Assembly (NCBI GenBank): GCA_023145375.1
Contig: JAGLDY010000057.1
Coordinates: 1 to 42,464, forward strand
DNA length: 42,464 nt
Source: Candidatus Sabulitectum sp.
GTDB lineage: Bacteria > Fermentibacterota > Fermentibacteria > Fermentibacterales > JCC-6
Direction of reading: 5' to 3'
The position numbers were made by a program, and so were the translations under genes. The first letter of the stretch is position 1. Each line of letters begins with the position of its first letter. Below the pieces are notes generated by a model. The model saw nothing but the letters and a program-made list of their open reading frames with translations. It searched no databases and was not told the DNA's origin. Shown here piece by piece: positions 16,313-24,111 of the stretch.

Positions 16313-17444
16313 TGTACATCCTCACTGCTCTCAGTGCAATCTCAATATCCTCTGCGGTGGTAAATATTCCCGGGCTGAGTCTTACAGTACCCCCGGGGAA
16401 TGTACCTATTGTTCTGTGGGCGGAAGATGCGCAGTGAAAACCGTGCCGGCAGCAGATATCATGCTCCCGCGAAAGGTAATCAGCGATGGATGCAGTGTCC
16501 GATCCTTTAAGGGTGAAAGAGACCACTGCATTCCATAGTTTGCCTGGAGAAGGTCTGTAAACTATGGAGCCGTTAATTTCTTCAATACCTTCAGCAAGTC
16601 TGCCGGCAACTTTCATCTTTTTTTTGTAGATCTCTTCAAGCCCCAGGGAGTTCAGATACTCTATTCCGGAAAGAAGTCCTGCCAGTCCAGGACCATTCAT
16701 TGTTCCAGCCTCAAAACGATCCGGCATGAAATCAGGGTGCTTCATCTCCTCAGATACGCTGCCTGTACCACCTTGAGCCAGGGAGCGTATCTGGTTCGTA
16801 TCAAAATCATCGGCAAATACCAATCCACCGGTTCCGGGAACTCCAAGCAACCCCTTGTGTCCAGTGAAAGCAATGATATCGGGTCCATGTGAAAAGTTCA
16901 CTGGTATTATTCCGGCACTCTGAGCCGCATCAAGCAGAAAGACTGTACCGCTGGCACGACAGATATCTGAAACAGCCCTGACATCCTGCACCGTCCCGGT
17001 GACATTCGACCCATGGTTGAGAACAGCAAGTTTTGCACCTGATATGTTCTTTTCAAAAGCCTCCAGATCAAGATACCCCTGGCTGTCACAGGGAGAGTAG
17101 ACAACATCGACACCCTTTTCGGCAAGGTTCGTAAGTGGACGAATAACAGCATTGTGCTCCATGGTGGAAGAGATCACTCTGTCCCCGCTTTGAAGCATTC
17201 CGTGAAGAGCAGTGTTAATGGCCCAGGTTACATTGTGGGTAAACACCACATTAAGAGGGTTACCACAGCCAAAAAAAGATGCAACCGCTTCCCGGCAGTC
17301 AAGGACAACACCAAGAGCCTCAAGAGCTGCAGTACAGTTTCCCCTTGCGGGGTTGGCACCAATGTTTCTTATGTAATCGGTAACGGCTTCTACAACTGAA
17401 TCCGGTTTGGGCCAGGAGGTTGAAGCATTGTCAAGATAGATCAA
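16305..17444 (-). CDS. Cysteine desulfurase-like class V aminotransferase (selenium-associated EF2568 type)
   Basis: The start is TTG 17444 with GAGAGGAG just upstream. This gives MIYLDNASTSWPKP, the normal N-terminus of the family, and 379 residues; the longer open frame to 17621 overlaps the upstream gene and is not used. The PLP lysine is Lys197 in FTGHKGLLG, and the persulfide-forming cysteine is Cys338 in HGFHCASSAHRTIGT. This matches the desulfurase subgroup often found beside selD, yedF and DUF3343 genes. It would release sulfur or selenium from cysteine or selenocysteine and pass it to a carrier, here probably the adjacent DUF3343 protein. The stop overlaps the DUF3343 start. Confidence 0.88.
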   Translation of the reverse strand: MIYLDNASTSWPKPDSVVEAVTDYIRNIGANPARGNCTAALEALGVVLDCREAVASFFGCGNPLNVVFTHNVTWAINTALHGMLQSGDRVISSTMEHNAVIRPLTNLAEKGVDVVYSPCDSQGYLDLEAFEKNISGAKLAVLNHGSNVTGTVQDVRAVSDICRASGTVFLLDAAQSAGIIPVNFSHGPDIIAFTGHKGLLGVPGTGGLVFADDFDTNQIRSLAQGGTGSVSEEMKHPDFMPDRFEAGTMNGPGLAGLLSGIEYLNSLGLEEIYKKKMKVAGRLAEGIEEINGSIVYRPSPGKLWNAVVSFTLKGSDTASIADYLSREHDICCRHGFHCASSAHRTIGTFPGGTVRLSPGIFTTAEDIEIALRAVRMYSE

Positions 17445-17496
17445 AGGTTTCTCCTCTCTGCACTTGGTAAATATAGAGGATTTGAATAGAAGATAC

Positions 17497-18738
17497 CTAC
17501 TGCTGAATACACTTTCGAAACCGGTGGTTCCTCTGCTCAACAAGAGCATCAGCCAGGTATTCATACTCTTCCGGACTGTTGTATAACTGTGCTGATATCC
17601 GAACCATCCATTGTGTGCCATTCAGTATCTCAGTTACAGGTACAACAATACCCTTTTCTCGTTTGAGAAGGTTCTGCAGAGGATCAAGCTTATCAGGTAG
17701 TCGGGATGTGGCGGGGTTGTATCCATCGAGAGGAATAGCAGCCATTGATCCAACCATGGATTCAGGGCAGGGAGGTTCAACTTCCAGGGCCGAACAGATG
17801 AGTTTTCTTGCTTCCAGAGCTTTGTCTCTGTTGCTTTTCATAACACCTGGCCACCCTTGACTGTGAAGCCCTTTCATGAATTCAATGGTTCCGGGAACGG
17901 ATAAGACAGGTGTGGGATCAGGTGTTCCATTCCATCTGAAATAGATCTGAAGATCAGACAGATCAGAATCAAACTCTGAAGGATAGTGACTGATAACCAG
18001 AGGAAGAAAATCATCCTGGTACGCCGGGTTGACGTAAAGAATGGCTGAGGAGCGGGGGCTGCACAACCATTTATGGCAGTTGCCGACATATGCAAGACAA
18101 CCGAGCTCCTCTAGAACAAGAGGGATCTGCCCAGGTCCGTGAGCTCCATCAACGATGGTCCTGATACCCTTCTCTGATAAAAGATCAATGATCTTCTTCA
18201 ACGGCAGGATCATTCCAGTCGAGCTGACAATATGGTCAATAAGTGCATACTTGGTTGAACTGGTCACAGCATCTGCCACAGCGGTCAGGATCTGTTCTTC
18301 AGAAAGAACTGGAAAAGGGAGATGAATCAGAGAGATGGAAGCCCCCTGCTTTGCTGCATTCACTCTTAAAGAATTCATTGAAGAAAAATACTCCTGATCG
18401 GAAACCAGGATGTTATCCCCGGGGTTGATTGACAGATTTCGGAGAATTGTGTTAATGCCCGTTGTGGCATTCTCAACAAAAACCACTGAATTCCGGTCTG
18501 CGCCGGTGAATTGTGTCAAATAATCAATTGCAGACGCAAGAAGTGGTTGATACTCGCTGAGAAGGAATTCCATTGGATCAGATTCAATGTGCCTGAGAAG
18601 GCTCTCTCTCTTCCTCAGAACAGGCTCCGGACAAGCCCCGAAGGAACCATGGTTAAGAAAAACTGTTCCTTCCCGAAAACGCCAGTGCTCTGCATGTGAA
18701 CTGCCTTCAGGAATACTCTTACGAGTATACACAGACAA
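17497..18738 (-). CDS. Class V PLP aminotransferase, isopenicillin-N-epimerase-like
   Basis: The 413-residue protein starts at a TTG with GGGGA about 9 nt upstream; a GTG two codons downstream is an alternative. The N-terminal block FREGTVFLNHGSFGACP is typical of the CefD/isopenicillin N epimerase-like branch. The PLP lysine lies in GNCHKWLCSPRSSAIL, preceded by the Asp-containing DGAHGPGQIPL. No catalytic cysteine equivalent to that of cysteine desulfurases is visible near the C-terminus, so epimerase, lyase or desulfurase-like chemistry all remain possible. It overlaps the upstream PEBP gene by 20 nt and is followed by the cysteine desulfurase 52 nt later, so it is probably part of that operon. 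Confidence 0.8.
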   Translation of the reverse strand: MSVYTRKSIPEGSSHAEHWRFREGTVFLNHGSFGACPEPVLRKRESLLRHIESDPMEFLLSEYQPLLASAIDYLTQFTGADRNSVVFVENATTGINTILRNLSINPGDNILVSDQEYFSSMNSLRVNAAKQGASISLIHLPFPVLSEEQILTAVADAVTSSTKYALIDHIVSSTGMILPLKKIIDLLSEKGIRTIVDGAHGPGQIPLVLEELGCLAYVGNCHKWLCSPRSSAILYVNPAYQDDFLPLVISHYPSEFDSDLSDLQIYFRWNGTPDPTPVLSVPGTIEFMKGLHSQGWPGVMKSNRDKALEARKLICSALEVEPPCPESMVGSMAAIPLDGYNPATSRLPDKLDPLQNLLKREKGIVVPVTEILNGTQWMVRISAQLYNSPEEYEYLADALVEQRNHRFRKCIQQ

Positions 18739-19165
18739 CTTTGGTCTTCCCCAGTACGCGTCCTTCCATCGCTGACAACAGCATAGATGCGGTGACTTCC
18801 ATATCCGGGATGTTCAAACTAGAACCCAGCGCATACAACGAGAAAGTTAACGAAAGATCTGGAAGCTTCTCCGGAGGACCGGTCCACCCGGTACCAAGAA
18901 GATCATTCACCCCTTGACACATACCGTCTTGAAGGACCCGTTGAGTAGGTAGCTTACCGTAAACGGTTTTTATATCGCACGGGATGTTCCATAAGACCCA
19001 GAGAACCTTATCAGTTGAAGAATGACAGATGAGAGCCAGGCTTCTTGTTCCTTTCGGTTCCTCTGTCCACCCGAATGGAGGAGATGCATTTATACCCGAA
19101 GACGCATACCACTCGGGAAGCTGTCCCCCATCACTAAAAGCGCTGCTGCAGATTCTGAACTTCAT
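18719..19165 (-). CDS. YbhB/YbcL family Raf-kinase-inhibitor-like (PEBP) protein
   Basis: The 148-residue protein has the bacterial PEBP pattern: the N-terminal SSAFSDGGQLP, then GINASPPFGWTEEPKGTRSLALICH and the later segment VLWVLWNIPCDIKTVYG, which together form the small-ligand pocket. Canonical YbhB proteins have ISPPL.W and HWV..NIP; both are recognisable here with substitutions (VLWNIP lacks the usual His). Biochemical function of the family is unclear. GGGGGGAG precedes the ATG. It is the first gene of the four-gene unit leading to the desulfurase and DUF3343 protein, with a promoter at 19193-19221. Confidence 0.85.
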   Translation of the reverse strand: MKFRICSSAFSDGGQLPEWYASSGINASPPFGWTEEPKGTRSLALICHSSTDKVLWVLWNIPCDIKTVYGKLPTQRVLQDGMCQGVNDLLGTGWTGPPEKLPDLSLTFSLYALGSSLNIPDMEVTASMLLSAMEGRVLGKTKVVCVYS

Positions 19166-19192
19166 TGTAATTCTCTCCCCCCTCTGCTAAGC

Positions 19193-19221
19193 AACATATA
19201 GATAATCTTTACTTGTGTAAA
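19193..19221 (-). promoter_or_regulatory. Predicted promoter of PEBP-aminotransferase-desulfurase-DUF3343 operon
   Basis: TTTACA (19221-19216) and TATGTT (19198-19193) with 17-nt spacing lie on the minus strand, 27 nt upstream of the ATG. The whole 61-nt gap from the CDF gene is used by this promoter and the ribosome site. Confidence 0.5.
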
Positions 19222-19226
19222 TACTC

Positions 19227-20162
19227 TTACTTTTTAAGATCCTGGCAGTTATCAGCGTCTCCGCACGGGGAGAATGGTTCAATTCGGGCAATAACATCCT
19301 GTATAGATGAATCACATTCCCTGATCCTTACTTCCACCTGCTTACCGATCATGTACCCCTGACTAACTGTTTCATCTCCTTTGACCTGCAAATGCAGATC
19401 AACATAGATCCCACCACTCTGCATTCTGGCTCTGAAACGATGAATACTGATGACTCCATCCACACCTTTTGCTGCCTGCACCATCTTATCCACCACCTTC
19501 ACAGGTGGAGCAGAGTTGGTAACCTCACCAATAACTGGCTGAAGTACTTTCCACCCGGCTTTGATGATAAAAATGGAAACCACAGCACCTCCAAGGCTGT
19601 CCAGGAACATCAGCGAACTGCTAAACACTGGTGCTGTAACAGCAATTAATACTGGAATTGAACTCAACCCGTCGGATCGATGATGCCAGGCATTTGCAGC
19701 AAGGGCACCTGATCCGGTTTCCCCTGCTTTTTTCAATGTCCAGCGAAAGAGATATTCTTTTGTTAACAAAGAGAGTACAGCTGCTGCCACAGCAAGCACG
19801 CCGGGTCTCATTGGCATGCCTCCCCCTCCGAGAGCCTTCAGGGAATCAATTCCTATCCCCACACCAGTGAGAAGCAGCATAAGACCAATGAACAAACTGA
19901 CGATCGTTTCAATACCCTTGTGCCCCATGGGATGAGTATCATCAGGCGGCTTGCACCAGAACCTTGCCCCAACAATGATCGCAATATCGGTGGTGAGATC
20001 AGAAAGGCTGTGAACAGCATCGGCAACAAGGGCTCTGCTTCCGGCGGTGACACCTGCGTATCCTTTCAGCAGGGTAAGGAGAAGATTAACAACCAGTCCT
20101 GCAACAGCTGTACGCTGAATGTCCTCAGCTTTTCCGTGAGACTCTTGAGATGTACTCAACAT
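19227..20162 (-). CDS. Cation diffusion facilitator (CDF) family metal transporter
   Basis: The product is a proton-coupled exporter of divalent metals (Zn, Fe, Mn or similar) of the cytoplasmic membrane. From ATG 20162 it has 311 residues; an in-frame GTG 12 nt earlier is possible. The first metal-site helix contains ADAVHSLSDLTTD and the second HHRSDGLSS, the D/HxxxD pairs of the transport site. Four or more further hydrophobic helices are visible. The C-terminal ~90 residues form the cytoplasmic domain (VDGVISIHRFRARMQSG ... VDLHLQV) that binds regulatory metal. It overlaps the M20 peptidase gene by about 40 nt and is last in the operon. The exact metal cannot be told. Confidence 0.9.
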   Translation of the reverse strand: MLSTSQESHGKAEDIQRTAVAGLVVNLLLTLLKGYAGVTAGSRALVADAVHSLSDLTTDIAIIVGARFWCKPPDDTHPMGHKGIETIVSLFIGLMLLLTGVGIGIDSLKALGGGGMPMRPGVLAVAAAVLSLLTKEYLFRWTLKKAGETGSGALAANAWHHRSDGLSSIPVLIAVTAPVFSSSLMFLDSLGGAVVSIFIIKAGWKVLQPVIGEVTNSAPPVKVVDKMVQAAKGVDGVISIHRFRARMQSGGIYVDLHLQVKGDETVSQGYMIGKQVEVRIRECDSSIQDVIARIEPFSPCGDADNCQDLKK

Positions 20163-21405
20163 AGAATTCCACACACCTTAAATAGTCTTGAACTGAGATA
20201 CTCTCATCAACTGAATGCAGGGCCCCGATCCCCCGATTGCCCAGATGGACAGGAAGAAATCGATAAGTATTTTCCGCAATCTTTGAATACCTTCTTGAAT
20301 CGGTTGCTGCAGGAAACACACCACTCCTGAATCCGGTACCGGTGTCAACATTATGAAGAACTGAAGTTTTCAGAGCTCTGTAATCCATCGTCTGTACACT
20401 GGAAACACTTGAAGGCTCGGAGACACTGGCATTGTCAAGAAGCTCAACAGTGATACCCAGGGGGAACACAGTACTTCGTATAAAGTCAAAAACCTCAGCC
20501 ACAGAGCTACCCGGTGATGGTCTTGTATTGATAACAACCTCTGCCGTACCCGGAAGAATATTCTCTTTGCATCCGCCGGAAAGAATGGTTGGTGCAATCG
20601 TTGTATTGAACCATCTTGATGCGCTCAATTCAGAGGGTACATCAGGCAGGGAAATAACAGCTTCCTCCAGTGCTACAATACCCCTGGAGAGGGTACCTAT
20701 AGCAGTCTTATCAGGAGGCACCGAGGAATGACACTGTACTGCCTCAGCCACCAGTCTGAAAGAAGCATATCCCTTCTCAGCAATGGCTATTTCTGCAGTT
20801 ACACCACCATTTGGGTCACTGTATATGTATCCCCCTTCATCCAGAACACTGCTGCATACAATACCCCTGGCTCCAAGACTTTCGGTAATCGCCTGTGCGC
20901 CGGCAAGGCCTCCCACTTCCTCATCATGGCCGAAAGAAAAGAGAACGGGTCGACTTGGACTGAACCCTCTTGACAAGAGAACAGATACAGCCTCCAGCAT
21001 CCCGGCATAGCCACACTTGTAATCAATGGTTCCTCTTCCCCATATCCTTCCCCCGGAAACTTCTCCGCCGAAAGGATCATGAGACCAGTCTCCGTTATCA
21101 CCAGTTGGAACAACATCCTGATGGGCAGCAAGCATCACCGGTTTCAGTGACAGAGAAGTATCCCCCTCCCACCTGAGAAGAATAGATGCTCCACCGTGCA
21201 GTTCCATTTCAAGAGATGAAAAGACCTCACCCCAGACGCTCATGGAATAATTACGCATGTCATGAAAAGGGGAGAGAGAAAACTCCCCGGGAGCAGAAAC
21301 AGTTGGGAATTTTATAGTCCCTGCAAATCGCCGGATGATGTTTTCTCCTTCATCTGCGGGGATCTTCAACTTCCCCGCAGATGAAGCCGGGTTAGTCGGT
21401 AACAT
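20125..21405 (-). CDS. M20 family metallopeptidase / deacylase
   Basis: The chosen ATG (21405) gives 426 residues and a short overlap with the upstream gene. An in-frame GTG at 21462 with GGAG upstream would add 19 residues and is a real alternative. Metal-site elements of the M20 family are present in order: AAHQDVVPTG (HxD), GRGTIDYKCGYAG (bridging Asp), GHDEEVGG (Glu-Glu), VLDEGG and the C-terminal HSVDES. Family members hydrolyse dipeptides, N-acyl amino acids or carboxy-terminal residues. The arrangement resembles the carboxypeptidase S/acylase branch. It has no signal peptide, so it is probably cytoplasmic. Substrate unknown. Confidence 0.88.
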   Translation of the reverse strand: MLPTNPASSAGKLKIPADEGENIIRRFAGTIKFPTVSAPGEFSLSPFHDMRNYSMSVWGEVFSSLEMELHGGASILLRWEGDTSLSLKPVMLAAHQDVVPTGDNGDWSHDPFGGEVSGGRIWGRGTIDYKCGYAGMLEAVSVLLSRGFSPSRPVLFSFGHDEEVGGLAGAQAITESLGARGIVCSSVLDEGGYIYSDPNGGVTAEIAIAEKGYASFRLVAEAVQCHSSVPPDKTAIGTLSRGIVALEEAVISLPDVPSELSASRWFNTTIAPTILSGGCKENILPGTAEVVINTRPSPGSSVAEVFDFIRSTVFPLGITVELLDNASVSEPSSVSSVQTMDYRALKTSVLHNVDTGTGFRSGVFPAATDSRRYSKIAENTYRFLPVHLGNRGIGALHSVDESISVQDYLRCVEFYVEYISRVSRKS

Positions 21406-22330
21406 TAACCCATTTAAGATTAAACCCTTGGTATCCAAGAGAATCAGTGGCCACGAAGACACTTTCAGCTATCTCCATAGCCTCTCCAAAAGTGGATCCA
21501 GACGGGAAAAGCAGAGTAATATGCACCGGTCTTTCATCAGTATTTCTTCTATCAACGGTTCGCACAACCTGATTCATGACCAGTCCGAAAGTTCTTCCGT
21601 TGAACTCATAGCCGGTTGCCGGTTCAATGATGTCCTTGTTGTACTCCTCGATGATACATCTGAGCCACTGATCTGTGAACAGTATTTTCAATTCAACAGG
21701 TTGAACCGCAGCAGAATCATCCTGAAGAGGGAGTATGGCTATTGCCATGTAATCTGTTTCAGTAGAATCGGTCCACGCATACATGGAATCAGGAACAAGC
21801 ACCCTCAGTTCGTTACTGTTGATCTTCTGCAGCATGAAGTTGACAACAGGCTGAATGGACATGGAACTGCTACCCAGGAAAGAGTAAGCTGTACCTTCGG
21901 GAATAAGTGAAAGGTCTACATTTGTCCTGGGTGAAGCTGATGTACCCTCGGCGTTAAAAACATATACTATATCAGTACCAAGCAGGATGGGAAGGGAGTC
22001 AACGGGAATCTCCTCAACAAGAGATTCATGTGTGATATCTATTTCCGGTTCAAGTTCAGCCCGCTCCATTGTACTGACTATAAACACTGTTCCCGCTGCG
22101 CCCAGAAGGAAAAATATCAGACCAATAAGACCACTCTTACCCTTGTGAATAGAAGAAAGGTTTGGGGCCTCTTTGTTAGTGTCAGCATCTGAATTCTGAT
22201 CGTAGAGAGATATCTGCATTGCAGCCCGCTGGTCTTTTCCCGAGTCGGACTGGGGTTCAAGACGGAATCCGCAGTTATCACACTTACCTGTGTTCCTCCG
22301 GTTATCATGGCCACAGTTTCTACAGCGCAT
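21392..22330 (-). CDS. Zinc-ribbon, single-pass membrane protein of unknown function
   Basis: The ATG at 22330 overlaps the previous stop as TGATG and has GGAGG 7 nt upstream, giving 312 residues. An N-terminal zinc ribbon uses Cys3/Cys6 and Cys17/Cys20. A low-complexity linker follows, then one transmembrane helix (about residues 66-88, GLIGLIFFLLGAAGTVFIV). An extracytoplasmic domain of about 220 residues contains ELRVLVPDSMYAW and a final block RPVHITLLFPSGSTFGEAMEIAESVF, with some resemblance to ExbD/TolR-like periplasmic folds. I do not recognise the family. Placement after a parvulin-like lipoprotein suggests an envelope role, with the zinc ribbon on the cytoplasmic side. Confidence 0.7.
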   Translation of the reverse strand: MRCRNCGHDNRRNTGKCDNCGFRLEPQSDSGKDQRAAMQISLYDQNSDADTNKEAPNLSSIHKGKSGLIGLIFFLLGAAGTVFIVSTMERAELEPEIDITHESLVEEIPVDSLPILLGTDIVYVFNAEGTSASPRTNVDLSLIPEGTAYSFLGSSSMSIQPVVNFMLQKINSNELRVLVPDSMYAWTDSTETDYMAIAILPLQDDSAAVQPVELKILFTDQWLRCIIEEYNKDIIEPATGYEFNGRTFGLVMNQVVRTVDRRNTDERPVHITLLFPSGSTFGEAMEIAESVFVATDSLGYQGFNLKWVNVTD

Positions 22331-24015
22331 CAAATGACCTCCAATGTGCTATCAGTGCTTGAAGCTGAGTCTGTTTCAGCAGGAATGTAGAATTCCTCAA
22401 AATATGCCTCATCTATATATGGATGATAAACGTCTGACAAACTGTCAACCAGTGCTTCAATAGCCTCAGTCTCGAATTGTTGATTGGCCTCGGCAACAAC
22501 CCTGCCTCTAATTTCCTCAAATGTGGGAATACGCTCTTCATTGACATAGCTGAGACGGAACCACAAAGCCGTTGAATCAGAAAGTATGACAACTGCCTCT
22601 TCTCCCGGAGCAAGATCAAAGAGAGTATCACGATCATTTTCAGGTATCATAGACCTGCTCAAAGGTTCTGTGAGAGTTTCTTCACCCTGGGCCAGAATAG
22701 GAGGGAATGTCTCAAACTGCTCTATGGCAGCCAGAGCATCTTCCCCGGAAGCCATCATTGCTTCCGCGGCTTCGATCCTACCTGTATCAGCGAGGAAAAG
22801 CACATCAAAAACTCGACTTTCCAGGATGGGAAGATCCTCTCTTATATCCAGATATATCTGGTTGACAGATGCAGAATCCGAAACGATCCTAAGAGAAATA
22901 ACTTCCTCATAGTACTTGTCCAGGACAGCTTCCCAGCGCTTTGCCTGAAGACGGCGTTCCACGTCGGGGATAGTATCAAGGCCCAGTAAACCAGCTTCCT
23001 GCATCTCAATATCAAAGAGCGCAAGTCTTCTTGCATAATCGCGAAGCCACTGAACATTGTCAGCATACCTGGGATAATACGGAGGAAGACCAATCACATT
23101 CTCAGTCACAGAGAAAAGATCCCTGGAGCCCCCATCCCATGTAACAACAACCATTTCTTCTTCTTCAAGTTGAAATGCTTCGAAAGCATAACCTCGTTCA
23201 TCTGCATTCTCCGCCATGAGCTGCAATGCTTCCATATCAACCTGAACATTGTATGCTGTTTTCAAACTGTCTTCAAGGAGCTTCTTTCTTGATTCCCTGG
23301 ATCTTGCAAGCAGCATGGAAGCTATTCTCTGAGAGTCGCTTTCAAAAGACCCAGGAGTATAGGTCCATGTTGAGTCTATCTGCAGCATTCTCCAACCCAG
23401 GGTCACAGGAAACGGATCAATAATGTCTCCAGCTTCAGATTCAATAAGATATGGGAAGTCCATGGTGTTTGAGAAATTCCTGTCAGCAATAGTTATTTTG
23501 CCTCCTGACTGTCTGATTATCTCATCCATGCCGATCTCCACAGCTAATCTGGAAAGATCCTCACCATTTCTTACAAGGGTGAGAACGCTGTCTGCAATAA
23601 GACTGTCCTGGTGGTAGAAGCAGGTGTAGGAGACTCCTGTGCCCATTGTCTCCCAGAAATCTCTTACCACCTGATCGGCTATTTCAACCTGATCCAGATG
23701 GAAGGCAAGCCACTCTGCCTGAAGGATCTCTCTTGATCTTTCGTGTATCAGCCGTGCAACTTCCCTGTCGCTATCCAGTCCAAGCTCCTCAGCATGAGCA
23801 ATGAACAGTTCTCTGGCAAGGATGTTGTTCTTCAATACATCTATTGAAAGGGTATCTCCGCGGTATCTCTCAAAAGATGAGTCTAAATTCTCCCGAAATA
23901 AAGACCTCTCACCAACTGACATAACGGCACCATCAGCACCGCTTTCCAGTCCTGGTCCGCATGCAGAAATAAGAAACAGACCTCCGGCGAGAAACAACAT
24001 CGTGACCTTCTTCAA
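22330..24015 (-). CDS. Parvulin-like peptidyl-prolyl isomerase lipoprotein
   Basis: I choose TTG 24015 because GGAG lies 6 nt upstream and the resulting N-terminus, MKKVTMLFLAGGLFLISAC, is a clean lipoprotein signal with lipid-modified Cys19; an ATG 12 nt earlier is the alternative. The protein has 561 residues. After a helical SurA-like N-terminal region (NNILARELFIAHAEELGLD), two segments resemble parvulin domains: one around residues 120-230 with SGGKI, PYLIESEAGDIIDPFP and TLGWRML, and a weaker one around 390-500. The overall plan is like PrsA/SurA chaperones acting on exported proteins. The usual active-site histidines are not obvious, so a chaperone rather than isomerase role is plausible. 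First gene of a four-gene operon. Confidence 0.72.
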   Translation of the reverse strand: MKKVTMLFLAGGLFLISACGPGLESGADGAVMSVGERSLFRENLDSSFERYRGDTLSIDVLKNNILARELFIAHAEELGLDSDREVARLIHERSREILQAEWLAFHLDQVEIADQVVRDFWETMGTGVSYTCFYHQDSLIADSVLTLVRNGEDLSRLAVEIGMDEIIRQSGGKITIADRNFSNTMDFPYLIESEAGDIIDPFPVTLGWRMLQIDSTWTYTPGSFESDSQRIASMLLARSRESRKKLLEDSLKTAYNVQVDMEALQLMAENADERGYAFEAFQLEEEEMVVVTWDGGSRDLFSVTENVIGLPPYYPRYADNVQWLRDYARRLALFDIEMQEAGLLGLDTIPDVERRLQAKRWEAVLDKYYEEVISLRIVSDSASVNQIYLDIREDLPILESRVFDVLFLADTGRIEAAEAMMASGEDALAAIEQFETFPPILAQGEETLTEPLSRSMIPENDRDTLFDLAPGEEAVVILSDSTALWFRLSYVNEERIPTFEEIRGRVVAEANQQFETEAIEALVDSLSDVYHPYIDEAYFEEFYIPAETDSASSTDSTLEVI

Positions 24016-24047
24016 AACTATCTCCATTCACAATTAATACTAACGAT

Positions 24048-24076
24048 TTTACAAGCTCAACTGATAGCATTATTGT
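24048..24076 (+). promoter_or_regulatory. Predicted promoter of PBP4-type carboxypeptidase gene
   Basis: TTTACA (24048-24053) and TATTGT (24071-24076) with 17-nt spacing lie on the plus strand, about 29 nt upstream of the AGGAGG ribosome site. The -10 region overlaps that of the divergent promoter. Confidence 0.5.
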
Positions 24077-24100
24077 TACCCTTTCAAACCGAAATGTCAA
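24072..24100 (-). promoter_or_regulatory. Predicted divergent promoter of parvulin-like lipoprotein operon
   Basis: A perfect TTGACA -35 box (24100-24095) on the minus strand is followed at 17 nt by AACAAT (24077-24072), a weak -10 element. The two divergent promoters would occupy almost the same -10 bases, so only one RNA polymerase could bind at a time. Confidence 0.4.
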
Positions 24101-24111
24101 CAGGAGGCCTA

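Noticed and set aside
17445..17621. 5' extension of the cysteine desulfurase frame
   Set aside because: It would overlap the upstream aminotransferase by 125 nt, and the family N-terminus begins exactly at TTG 17444, which has a good ribosome site.
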